Shown here in pieces: positions 34,925 through 43,114 of a DNA stretch of 64,000 bases. The notes under the pieces are model-generated. The model had not been told where the DNA came from. It did not search any database and saw only the letters and a list, made by a program, of their open reading frames with translations. Source of the stretch: Bryobacterales bacterium (GTDB lineage: Bacteria > Acidobacteriota > Terriglobia > Bryobacterales > Bryobacteraceae); contig JADJWL010000002.1 in the NCBI GenBank assembly GCA_016716385.1, positions 496,001 through 560,000 of the forward strand. Direction: 5' to 3'. The position numbers and the translations under genes are program-made. Numbering within the stretch: position 1 is the first letter of the stretch; each line of letters opens with the position of its first letter.

Positions 34925-36417
34925 TACCGTCGCGCCGCCGGTTCCTCAGTGCCGCGCTCGTCGGATTGAGCCAGAAGAGCGGGCGGGCGGTAACGGGCTC
35001 TTTCGTCCTTGAGTCCCACGAAGCAGGCCACCGGCTTCGTGACCGCGCATTCGCGGCCATGCCGGCCCGCGAACAGCGTGTTCCCCTCGTCATCGTCGGT
35101 GGTGGAATTGCCGGGCTGTGCGCCGCCTGGCGCCTGCGCCGCCGCGGCTTCCGGGATTTTGTCGTCCTCGAAATGGAAGATCGGGCTGGAGGCAACGCCC
35201 GCTGGGGAGAGAACGAGATCAGCCAGTATCCCTGGGCTGCCCACTACGTTCCTGTACCGGGTCCCGGACCCTCCCTTGCTCGGGAACTATTCGAGGAGTT
35301 GGGGCTGTTCGAAGACGGCGAGCCGTCCGAGCGGCACCTCTGTTTCTCCCCTCAAGAACGTCTCTTCCTGCAGGGCCGGTGGCAGGAGGGACTCGAGCCA
35401 GCCGGCACTCCAAAGGATATAGACCAGTACAAACGCTTCAGCGACCGGATGGCCGACTTTCGCGCAAACGGCGCGTTCCGGATCCCCGCCGGCGACTCGT
35501 TGCGGCTTGGCGAACTCGATCGCCTCTCGATGCGCGACTGGCTCTTGCGCGAAGGCTTTGACTCCTCCTACCTCCAGTGGTATTGCGACTATAGCTGCCG
35601 TGACGACTACGGCTGCTCGTCCGCGGATGCGTCCGCGTGGGCCGGAATCCACTATTTCGCCGCGCGCGAGGATCACGACCCCGGTCCGTTCACCTGGCCG
35701 GAGGGGAACGGCTGGCTCGTCAAACGCCTGCTGGAACGGGTCGGCACCCATGTCCGGACCGGCGCAACGGTCTGCCAGGCAGCCCGTGAGAAGAACCGGT
35801 GGCGGATCGTTACGAAAGAGATCGCTTACGTAAGCGATGCGGTAATCTTTGCCGCGCCTACTTTTCTTGCCCCCTTTCTGATCGAGGACATGCCGGCGCC
35901 GCAGGCATTCGAATATTCTCCGTGGGTCACGGCGAATCTTACCCTGGACCGCCTGCCACGCGAGCGCGGCGTGCCACTCGCCTGGGACAACGTGATCTTC
36001 AATTCACCGTCACTTGGTTACGTCGTGGCCACGCATCAATCCCTCGCGTCGCGCATTGAGCGCAGTGTTTGGACCTATTACTGGGCGCTGGCGGACGGCG
36101 AGCCGGCGGCAAGGCGCCGGGACCTGCTCGCCTCGGGCTGGAATCGCTGGAAGGAAGCCATCCTCGACGACCTGACCCGCGCGCATCCCGACATCCGGGA
36201 GTGCGTCTCCCGCATCGACATCCTGCGGCTGGGACACGCCATGATCCGGCCTTCCGTTGGCTTCCTCACGTCTCAGGCGCGGCGAAAGTTCACGGCCTAC
36301 GAGGCGGACAACTTCTGGTTCGCCAACTCCGACCTCAGCGGCATCTCGATCTTCGAAGAAGCACAGTACCGCGGCGTAACGGCGGCGGACCGGGCGCTGG
36401 CGCGCATCTCGAAGTAG
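34903..36417 (+). CDS. FAD-dependent amine-oxidase-like protein with a Tat-type signal
   Basis: This 504-residue protein starts with PSRRRFLSAALVGLSQ, resembling a twin-arginine signal. An FAD-binding Rossmann fold (VIVGGGIAGLCAAWRLRRRG) and DRAGGNARWG, the second amine-oxidase FAD contact, follow. Later the C-terminal NFWFANSDLSGISIFEEAQ closes the FAD domain. Substrate-domain sequence is divergent, so the substrate is open. In an operon with SpeD and a SpeE-like enzyme, oxidation of a polyamine or polyamine-modified lipid is the natural guess, but it is inference. The start overlaps the speE-like gene by 22 bases. Confidence 0.85.
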   Translation: MEPDRPLVPSRRRFLSAALVGLSQKSGRAVTGSFVLESHEAGHRLRDRAFAAMPAREQRVPLVIVGGGIAGLCAAWRLRRRGFRDFVVLEMEDRAGGNARWGENEISQYPWAAHYVPVPGPGPSLARELFEELGLFEDGEPSERHLCFSPQERLFLQGRWQEGLEPAGTPKDIDQYKRFSDRMADFRANGAFRIPAGDSLRLGELDRLSMRDWLLREGFDSSYLQWYCDYSCRDDYGCSSADASAWAGIHYFAAREDHDPGPFTWPEGNGWLVKRLLERVGTHVRTGATVCQAAREKNRWRIVTKEIAYVSDAVIFAAPTFLAPFLIEDMPAPQAFEYSPWVTANLTLDRLPRERGVPLAWDNVIFNSPSLGYVVATHQSLASRIERSVWTYYWALADGEPAARRRDLLASGWNRWKEAILDDLTRAHPDIRECVSRIDILRLGHAMIRPSVGFLTSQARRKFTAYEADNFWFANSDLSGISIFEEAQYRGVTAADRALARISK

Positions 36418-36420
36418 ACT
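36415..36420 (+). promoter_or_regulatory. Possible -10 element (TAGACT) before the 36433 gene
   Basis: TAGACT lies 12 bases before the ATG at 36433 and overlaps the stop codon of the upstream gene. It resembles the -10 of the csm promoter, but has no clear -35. Weak. Confidence 0.3.
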
Positions 36421-36432
36421 AAAGATCACGCT

Positions 36433-38454
36433 ATGGACCACGCACCGCTCTTTTCACGCCGCGACTGGCTGCTGGCCGCCTCCGCGTTTCCACTCGCCGC
36501 GCAGGCGCCGCAGCAGCCGCTCAATCGCTTTCCGCGCATGGTGCACGAGTATTTCGTACGCCGCGTCCGCGAGGCGGAAGCGGAGAGCCTGCGCCTGAAG
36601 AGTACGATCCGCACCGCCGGCGACGCCGAGCGTTACCTCGCCAGCATCAAGGAGCGCATCCGTCTCGCCATGGGCCCCATGCCGGAACGCACGCCGCTCA
36701 ACGCCCGCGTCACCGGAACCGTGGAACGCGACACGTACCGCATCGAGAAGGTGATCTTCGAGAGCCGCCCCGGCTTTCTCGTAACGGCCAACCTGTATGT
36801 GCCGAAAGGCCGCTCGTTTCCGCTGCCCGGCGTCGTCGGCAGTTGCGGGCACTCGGTCAACGGCAAGTGCGGCGAGACCTACCAGGCCTTCTCGCAGGGT
36901 CTGGCCCGGCAGGGCTACGTCGTCCTCATCTTCGACCCCATCGGGCAGGGCGAGCGCTTCCAATACACCGACGCGCAGTTGCAGCCCCGCCGGGGCACCG
37001 GCACCCGCGAGCACCTCTACGCCGGCAACCAGCAGGTGCTGACCGGTGAGTTCTTCGGCGGATGGCGTGCGTGGGACGGCATTCGCGCCCTCGACTATCT
37101 GCTGACACGTCCCGAGGTCGACCGCCGCCACGTCGGCATCACGGGCAATTCCGGCGGCGGCACCATGTCCACCTGGCTCTGCGGTCTGGAGGAGCGTTGG
37201 ACCATGGCCGCGCCAAGCTGCTTCGTGACCACTTTCCGCCGCAACCTTGAGAACGAACTTCCCGCCGACACCGAGCAGTGTCCCCCGCGCGCGATCGCCC
37301 TGGGCCTCGATCACGACGACTTCATCGCGGCCATGGCGCCGAAACCCGTCATCCTTCTGGGCAAGGAGCGCGACTACTTCGACGCGCGCGGCTTCGAGGA
37401 ATCCTACTGGCGGCTGAAGCGCCTGTGGGGCATGCTCGGCAAAGAGGAGAACCTCGCCAAGTTCATGGGCCCCACACCGCACGGCTACTCGCAGGAAAAC
37501 CGGGAGGCCATGTATGGCTGGTTCAACCGCGTCACCGGCGTGGCGCAGGGTTCGGCCGAACCGAATCTCACGATCGAGAAGGACGAAACCCTGTGGTGCA
37601 CGCCGCGCGGGCAGGTTGCGGGCCTGCAGTCGAAGCCGCTCTACAGCTTTACTCGCGGACGCTCCGAGGAACTCCGCGCCAAACGCCGCCCGCTGGTAGG
37701 CGCCGCTCTGCGCGAAGCCGTCGCCGGAACGTTGCGTCTGCCGCGGCGTGAAGGCGCGCCGGACTTCCGCATCCTACGGCCCTTTCAGAAGCGCGGCTAT
37801 CCGGAAGCCTTCGCCACACCGTACGCCGTCGAGACGGAACCGGGCATCCAGGCGCTTGTGTACAGGCTGTCCGCGGAACGCCATGACTCCCGCCCGGCAC
37901 GCGGCATGAAGCGCGCGGTGCTCTACGTCTCCCACCGCTCCGCCGACACCGAACTGCGCGAGGAGCCGCTCGTGCGCGAGATCCACAAGGCGGAGCGCGG
38001 CGTGCCCTTCTATGCCTGCGACGTGCGCGGCATCGGCGAATCGCAGCCGGACACCTGCGGCGAAAACAGCTTCGAGTCCCCCTACGGCAGCGATTATTTC
38101 TACGCCGCCCACGCCTTGATGCTCCACTTCCCGTACCCCGGCCAGCGGACGCACGACATCCTGCGCGTGCTTGATTGGCTGGCCGGCTACGAGCACGAGG
38201 AGATTCACCTTGTGGCCAAAGGCTGGGGCGCGATTCCCGGCGCGTTTGCCGCGCTGCTGTCGCCGATGGTGCGGCAGGTCACGCTCAAAAACGCTCTCAC
38301 CTCGTACTCAGAGGTCGCCGAATCCGAAGAGTATGGCTGGCGCCTCTCGTCGCTGGTGCCCGGCGTACTCGAATCCTTCGACCTCCCCGATGTCTACCGG
38401 GAACTCGAATCGAAGCAGCTGCGCCAGGCCGAACCCCTGGGGGCGCGCGCATGA
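36433..38454 (+). CDS. Exported protein with two alpha/beta-hydrolase domains, acetyl-xylan-esterase-like
   Basis: This 673-residue protein has a Tat-like signal (FSRRDWLLAASAFPLAAQA). The first alpha/beta-hydrolase domain (~90-365) resembles the AXE1/cephalosporin deacetylase group, with the nucleophile in GITGNSGGGTMST and a late HGYSQ histidine. A second hydrolase-like domain (~420-660) contains YACDVRGIGESQPD, but at the nucleophile elbow reads VAKGWGAIPG, with no Ser, so this domain looks inactive. Probable role: deacetylation or ester cleavage of plant polysaccharides. It overlaps the next gene by ATGA, forming an exported carbohydrate-related pair. Confidence 0.85.
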   Translation: MDHAPLFSRRDWLLAASAFPLAAQAPQQPLNRFPRMVHEYFVRRVREAEAESLRLKSTIRTAGDAERYLASIKERIRLAMGPMPERTPLNARVTGTVERDTYRIEKVIFESRPGFLVTANLYVPKGRSFPLPGVVGSCGHSVNGKCGETYQAFSQGLARQGYVVLIFDPIGQGERFQYTDAQLQPRRGTGTREHLYAGNQQVLTGEFFGGWRAWDGIRALDYLLTRPEVDRRHVGITGNSGGGTMSTWLCGLEERWTMAAPSCFVTTFRRNLENELPADTEQCPPRAIALGLDHDDFIAAMAPKPVILLGKERDYFDARGFEESYWRLKRLWGMLGKEENLAKFMGPTPHGYSQENREAMYGWFNRVTGVAQGSAEPNLTIEKDETLWCTPRGQVAGLQSKPLYSFTRGRSEELRAKRRPLVGAALREAVAGTLRLPRREGAPDFRILRPFQKRGYPEAFATPYAVETEPGIQALVYRLSAERHDSRPARGMKRAVLYVSHRSADTELREEPLVREIHKAERGVPFYACDVRGIGESQPDTCGENSFESPYGSDYFYAAHALMLHFPYPGQRTHDILRVLDWLAGYEHEEIHLVAKGWGAIPGAFAALLSPMVRQVTLKNALTSYSEVAESEEYGWRLSSLVPGVLESFDLPDVYRELESKQLRQAEPLGARA

Positions 38455-39497
38455 AGAGCGCAGTTCTCCTGCTCCTGCCAGCGGTAGCGGCAATGGCGCA
38501 AGTGGGCGGCCGTCCCGCGCTGGTGCTCGAAGGCAAGACCGCCGCGGTCGCCGTGGACCTCAGCGGCGGATCGATCGTCGGCTTCCGCTTCCGCGATCTC
38601 GACCTGAACCCGCTCGTCTGGAACGATCGCGATGCCGGAACCGCGCCGCGCGCCATGGGACATTTTCTCTGTCTCGACCGGTGGGGCGCCCCCTCCGAGG
38701 CCGAGCGCCGCAACGGGATGCCGTACCATGGCGAAGCGGCGCAAGTCGTCTGGAAGGTTGGAGAACGCAAGGGCCGCGTCGCGACGATGTCAGCAGACCT
38801 GCCCATGGCCGGTCTCTTGGTCGAGCGCCGGATCGAGATTGCCGAATCCGCCGCGGTCTTCACGGTCACCGAAACCGTCACGAACCGGAAGCCGCTCGGC
38901 CGTGTCTACAACATGGTGCAGCACCCCTCCATCGGCCCGCCGTTCCTCGACGAAGAGACTGTCGTTGATTCGAACGGCCGCCGCGGCTTCATGCAGTCGA
39001 CGCCCGGTCCCAATCCCGAGGAGCCCTCCGTGTATTGGCCCCAGGCGTTGAAGGACGGCCAGCCCGTCAACCTGCGCTACCTCCGCGACGACCCGATGCC
39101 GAACGTGGTCTCCTACGTGATCGAAGACGAAGATGGCTGGGTGACGGCGGTGAATCCCAAGCGCGGACTGCTGATCGGCTACGTCTGGAAGCGCGACGAG
39201 TATCCGTGGCTGAACCTGTGGCGGCACGTGGAAAACGGGCGTCCGCTGGCGCGCGGCCTGGAATTCGGCACGACGGGACTGCACCAGCCCTACCCGATCC
39301 TGGTGCGCAAGGGACACATCTTCGGGGCGCCGCTCGTAAGCTTCCTCGACGCCGGGGAGCGGACCACGCGCAGTTACATCGCGTTCCTGGCGAAAGTGCC
39401 AGGCGGCTACAAGGGCGTGGCGAGTGTCCGGCGCACCCCGGGCGGCATCGAGATCGAAGAGCGCGGTCCGGACCCGCGGCGGATCACGATCAAATAG
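38451..39497 (+). CDS. Exported galactose-mutarotase-like protein
   Basis: This 348-residue protein has a signal peptide (MKSAVLLLLPAVAAMAQ) and an all-beta domain of the aldose-1-epimerase (supersandwich) type. Landmarks are GGSIVGFRFRDLDLNPLVWN, LVERRIEIAESAAVFTVTET and NMVQHPSIGPPFLDE. These are similar to the mutarotase-like domains of DUF4432-type or sugar-binding proteins. A catalytic His/Glu pair is not certain, so binding rather than epimerisation is possible. The start overlaps the stop of the esterase-like gene, and the two are likely co-expressed for oligosaccharide processing. Longer in-frame extensions lie within the upstream gene and were rejected. Confidence 0.8.
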   Translation: MKSAVLLLLPAVAAMAQVGGRPALVLEGKTAAVAVDLSGGSIVGFRFRDLDLNPLVWNDRDAGTAPRAMGHFLCLDRWGAPSEAERRNGMPYHGEAAQVVWKVGERKGRVATMSADLPMAGLLVERRIEIAESAAVFTVTETVTNRKPLGRVYNMVQHPSIGPPFLDEETVVDSNGRRGFMQSTPGPNPEEPSVYWPQALKDGQPVNLRYLRDDPMPNVVSYVIEDEDGWVTAVNPKRGLLIGYVWKRDEYPWLNLWRHVENGRPLARGLEFGTTGLHQPYPILVRKGHIFGAPLVSFLDAGERTTRSYIAFLAKVPGGYKGVASVRRTPGGIEIEERGPDPRRITIK

Positions 39498-39527
39498 CCG
39501 CCTGCGAAGCGGGTGGAGACCGCCGCC

Positions 39528-40193
39528 TCACGGCTTCGGCTCGCTCGGGGGCCGCTCGCGCCAGGCCGCGACTCCCTTGGGGATCCATTGACAGATTGAT
39601 TTCCGGTACGCGCGGCAGGCCGATGGATCGGCCCGAACGAGCGTGGTCAAATGCTCCAGCTCATCCATCCCGTTCCCTGCGAGAATCGCCGAGTTGTAGT
39701 CGGCCGAGCTGCCGCGGAGCATGTACAACAACCGTACCGACCGCGCCCACGAAGGAAGCTGAAACAGAGGCTGAACCGGTTTGGAGCGTTGCGACGTGAC
39801 GCCGTCAACGGTAATGGCGGCAGATTCGAAAGCGATCACGACTCCGCCACGACGGTGCGCGTTCACCCTGTAGAAGGACCTTTCGTATCCGAGGAAATCG
39901 GGATCGGTGGTAAGGGTCAGGTCCAGTTTCAAATCGGATAGTTCGCGCTGTTCGGGCCCGGGGTCCGGCAGGCTTCCGTGAGCCATGGAGAAACTCCCGA
40001 TGCGGTCCCCTGTCTTCCAAACGGGTGTCACAACACCGACACGCCAACCAGGTTCCAGGTCGACCCAATAGGAAGACGGACGGGCTGGCGCCGCTATGGG
40101 CGCCGTCTTCCGGCACGCGGCGATCGGCGTAAGCAAGACGAGCCACGCGGCCAGGACCGCGAAGGATCGGGCGACGTGAGAGCGGCAGCACAT
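39528..40193 (-). CDS. Hypothetical lipoprotein
   Basis: About 221 residues. The N-terminal signal ends in LLTPIAAC, a plausible lipobox with the modified Cys, followed by a short Ala/Pro linker. The rest is a mostly beta protein without a recognised family; notable are a GYERSFYRVNAHRRGG strand and a C-terminal CRAYRKSICQW pair of cysteines. The ATG at 40193 was chosen because it gives a compact lipoprotein signal; an upstream in-frame ATG would overlap the SDR gene. It lies 43 bases downstream of the SDR gene on the same strand. Function unknown. Confidence 0.65.
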   Translation of the reverse strand: MCCRSHVARSFAVLAAWLVLLTPIAACRKTAPIAAPARPSSYWVDLEPGWRVGVVTPVWKTGDRIGSFSMAHGSLPDPGPEQRELSDLKLDLTLTTDPDFLGYERSFYRVNAHRRGGVVIAFESAAITVDGVTSQRSKPVQPLFQLPSWARSVRLLYMLRGSSADYNSAILAGNGMDELEHLTTLVRADPSACRAYRKSICQWIPKGVAAWRERPPSEPKP

Positions 40194-40236
40194 AGCAACC
40201 GAGCCTTCCCAAGTATCCAACGTAGCGGAGAAACCA

Positions 40237-40980
40237 TCAATACATCGCCAGACCGCCATCGACGTTCACCGTCTGCCCGGTCATCGCGTCACTCAACTCA
40301 CTCGACAGAAACAGACACACCCGCGCCACTTCCACCGGCTGGATGCGCCGCCGGAAGCATTGTCCGGCCACGATCTCCGCCATCTGCGCGTCAGTCGCCA
40401 CTTGCTTTTCCATCTCGGTCTGGATCGCGCCCGGTGTGATGCAGTTGACGTGGATGTTGTGGGGGCCCATCTCGCGCGCCAGAGCCCGCGTCAGTCCGAT
40501 GACGCCACCTTTCGTGGCGACGTAATGGCTCAGGTTCGGCGTGCCGAGATGAAAAGTGACCGAAGAGATGTTGACGATCTTGCCGGAACCCCGCGCAACC
40601 ATGTGCGGCAGGACCGCTTTCGTCACGTGGAAAACGCCTTTCAGGTTCACGTCATGCATCAGGTCCCAGTCGGCTTCGGTCAGGTCCAGGAAGGTGCGGC
40701 GCGGATAGATGCCGGCGTTGTTGACCAGCACGTCGATGCGGCCGAATCGCGCCAGCGCCGCCGCGGCTGCCCGGTCGACCGCCGCACGGTCCCGCACATC
40801 CATCGGCAGCGCCAGTGCGGCGCTGCCTATCGCGCCCGCCACTGCCTCGGCGCCCGCGGCGTTCACGTCCGCCACGCACACCTGCGCTCCCTGCGCGGCG
40901 AACAGGTGCGCGGTCGCTTCGCCAATGCCTGCCGCGGCCCCCGTGATGAGGCAGACCTTTCCCGCAAGCAGCCCGCTCAC
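40237..40980 (-). CDS. SDR-family oxidoreductase (FabG-like)
   Basis: This 247-residue classic short-chain dehydrogenase has the TGxxxGIG motif (LITGAAAGIGEATAHLFA), an Asp that favours NAD (VADVN), NNAG at ~89 and catalytic Ser-Tyr-Lys (ISSVTFHLGTPNLSHYVATKGG). The C-terminal GQTVNVDGGLAMY is typical. Similar enzymes act as 3-oxoacyl-ACP reductases or as sugar/steroid dehydrogenases; the substrate cannot be told. The start ATG at 40980 overlaps the stop of the J-domain gene upstream (ATGA), so the two are coupled. Confidence 0.93.
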   Translation of the reverse strand: MSGLLAGKVCLITGAAAGIGEATAHLFAAQGAQVCVADVNAAGAEAVAGAIGSAALALPMDVRDRAAVDRAAAAALARFGRIDVLVNNAGIYPRRTFLDLTEADWDLMHDVNLKGVFHVTKAVLPHMVARGSGKIVNISSVTFHLGTPNLSHYVATKGGVIGLTRALAREMGPHNIHVNCITPGAIQTEMEKQVATDAQMAEIVAGQCFRRRIQPVEVARVCLFLSSELSDAMTGQTVNVDGGLAMY

Positions 40981-41585
40981 TGCTGATTCTTCTCCGCCCA
41001 GCCGGTTTCGAAATGCGTCTGCCGGCTCGCTCCGGTTTCCGCCGCGCGCAGCAGCTTGTGGATCGATTTGTGCGTCGGCAGGTTTGCTTCCAGGTAGTCG
41101 ATGCCGTCAGCAGTAATCATGAGGCTGCTGCGGTCGTCGCTCTGGATGAAGCGCTTCGACTTGAGATACCAGATCGTGAACACAAGATGCTCTCGCGGCA
41201 CGAACATCATGTTCTCCAGCTCCAGCACGGAGAGCGCCGGCTGGGGCGGATTGTTCTTGCGCTGCGAGTACAGCAGGCACAGCACGCCCATGCGCCTGTT
41301 GGACTCGCCATCCACGCCGTCGACGAACTCCTTCGTCATGAAAATCGGCAGCGGCGCCTGCTTCTGCTGGTCGAACTGCTTGTCGTACTCGAGGCGCTTG
41401 GCCGGATCCGAAAGGATCTGGTAGCCCTCCTTGATCAGCAGGAACTTCTCGATGTTCCCCGTCTCGGTGTTGTCCGGATGGTAGCGCGCCGCAAGCACGC
41501 GGTACACGCGCTGGATCGCCTCGGGTTCAGCGCTCGAGTTGATCTGAAACAGCTCGTAGTAATCAACGAATTCCTGCTCTGGCAT
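40977..41585 (-). CDS. J-domain protein with a C-terminal helical/winged-helix-like domain
   Basis: About 202 residues. An N-terminal J domain (~7-70) has YYELFQINSSAEPEAIQRVY, the HPD tripeptide (ARYHPDNTET) and an LSDPAKRLEYDKQF helix. No Gly/Phe or zinc-binding region follows. The C-terminal ~120 residues (FVDGVDGESNRRMGVLCLLY, then LELENMMFVPREHLVFTIWY and an ITADGIDYLE strand) look like a winged-helix unit. It should stimulate an Hsp70 for a specific client. The ATG at 41585 was chosen because GGAG is 6 bases upstream; ATGs four and five codons earlier are possible. Confidence 0.85.
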   Translation of the reverse strand: MPEQEFVDYYELFQINSSAEPEAIQRVYRVLAARYHPDNTETGNIEKFLLIKEGYQILSDPAKRLEYDKQFDQQKQAPLPIFMTKEFVDGVDGESNRRMGVLCLLYSQRKNNPPQPALSVLELENMMFVPREHLVFTIWYLKSKRFIQSDDRSSLMITADGIDYLEANLPTHKSIHKLLRAAETGASRQTHFETGWAEKNQQ

Positions 41586-41641
41586 GCGAGTCTCCATCAT
41601 ACTGCGGGGCCTGCCGCTCGTGATACAGTGCTTCTCTTGCC

Positions 41642-43114
41642 ATGACTGCCACGCCGCGGATCCCACGCCGCAAACCGCTCACCGCCCACGCCGGCATCTT
41701 CGGGGTCGGCCACCATAGCTACTGGCCCCAGTTCGACGGCCTGCTGGACGACATGCACCGCAAGCTCGCCGCCTTCGAGAACAAGGTCCGGGCCAGCGGC
41801 ATCCAGGTCACGAACTTCGGCCTCGTGGACAACGCGAAGTCCGCCTACGCGTTGCGCGACCGGCTCAAGGCCGCCAACCTCGACCTCATCTTCTGCGACC
41901 TCGTCACCTACGCAACGTCTTCCACCTTCGGCATCATTATCCGAGACCTCGACGTTCCCATCGTGCTCGTCGCGCTCCAGCCCATGCAGGCAATGGACTA
42001 TGCGCGCGCCTCCACCTACATGCAGCTTTCGAACGACGACTTCTGCTCGGTGCCTGAGTTCGCCGGAGTCGCGATCCGAATGGGGAAGCGGCCGCCGCCG
42101 GTGATCCTCGGCACGCTCGAAGACGACCCCGAGGCCGACGCCGACATCGCCGGCTGGTGCCGCGTTGCCTGCGTGCTGCACGATCTCAAGAGCGCCCGCA
42201 TCGGCCACTTCGGGCACGTGCTCGAAAACATGCTCGACATGCAGACCGACCATACGGCGCTCACCGCGGCGTTCGGCTGCCACATCGTGCAAACCGAAGC
42301 CGACAACCTGATGCGGCACTTCCGCCGCGTCACCGATGCCGACGCCGAAGCGGTCAAACAGCAGATCCTTGGCATCTTCGACACACCCGACCCCGTGTCC
42401 GACCCGATCACCCGCAAAGTGACGCCCGAAGACCTCGACATGGCCGCCCGGGTGGCCGTGGCGCTCGATCGGTTCGTCGGGGAGTTCGAACTCGACGGAC
42501 TGGCCTACTACTACGAAGGCGAACCGGAAAGCGAGATGCGCCGTCTGGTTTCGAACCTGATCGTGGGCAACTCGCTGCTGACCGCGGCCGGGTTCCCGAT
42601 GTGCGGCGAGTCCGACCTGAAGACGTGCGTCGCCATGATGATCGAAGACCGCCTGGACATCGGCGGCAGCTTCGCCGAGTTCCACCCGGTCGACTTCCGC
42701 GAGGGCTTCGTCCTCGTCGGGCACGACGGCCCGCATCATCTCAACATCGCCGACGGCCGTCCCGTCCTGCGCAGCCTGGTCAAATACCACGGCAAGCCCG
42801 GCTCCGGCGCGAGCGTCGAATTCAAGATCAGGCAGGGACCGATCACGATGCTCAGCATCGGCGTCACCTACGGCGGCAAGTTCAAGTTCGTCGTGGCCGA
42901 GGGGCAGAGCGTCGACGGCCCCATCCCGCCGACCGGCAACACGAACACGCGCGGCTTCTTCCAGCCGGACGTGCGCACGTTCCTGAAGCGTTGGGTCGCC
43001 GAGGGGCCCACGCACCATTTCGCGCTGGGAACCGGCCACTGCGCGCATCTCATCGAACGCGTGGGCGACTCCCTGGGCATCGAGACGGCGGTGGTCGCGC
43101 GGGAGCGGACCTGA
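41642..43114 (+). CDS. L-arabinose/L-fucose isomerase-like protein
   Basis: This 490-residue protein has the fold pattern of the arabinose/fucose isomerase family. It shows N-terminal VGHHSYWPQFDGL, DLIFCDLVTYATSSTFG, the ligand-binding-like VPIVLVALQPM, and GLAYYYEGEP with GNSLLTAAGFPMCGESDLK later. The C-terminal domain includes FREGFVLVGHDGPHH, a metal-site-like region, and WVAEGPTHHFALGTGH with two His. The resemblance suggests keto-aldose interconversion of a sugar, possibly a rare one. It is followed directly (stop TGA, then GTG) by an MFS transporter, presumably importing its substrate. Confidence 0.88.
   Translation: MTATPRIPRRKPLTAHAGIFGVGHHSYWPQFDGLLDDMHRKLAAFENKVRASGIQVTNFGLVDNAKSAYALRDRLKAANLDLIFCDLVTYATSSTFGIIIRDLDVPIVLVALQPMQAMDYARASTYMQLSNDDFCSVPEFAGVAIRMGKRPPPVILGTLEDDPEADADIAGWCRVACVLHDLKSARIGHFGHVLENMLDMQTDHTALTAAFGCHIVQTEADNLMRHFRRVTDADAEAVKQQILGIFDTPDPVSDPITRKVTPEDLDMAARVAVALDRFVGEFELDGLAYYYEGEPESEMRRLVSNLIVGNSLLTAAGFPMCGESDLKTCVAMMIEDRLDIGGSFAEFHPVDFREGFVLVGHDGPHHLNIADGRPVLRSLVKYHGKPGSGASVEFKIRQGPITMLSIGVTYGGKFKFVVAEGQSVDGPIPPTGNTNTRGFFQPDVRTFLKRWVAEGPTHHFALGTGHCAHLIERVGDSLGIETAVVARERT

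Noticed and set aside
40194..40259. Upstream extension of the lipoprotein gene to 40259
   Set aside because: It would overlap the SDR gene and bury the lipoprotein signal behind 22 extra residues.
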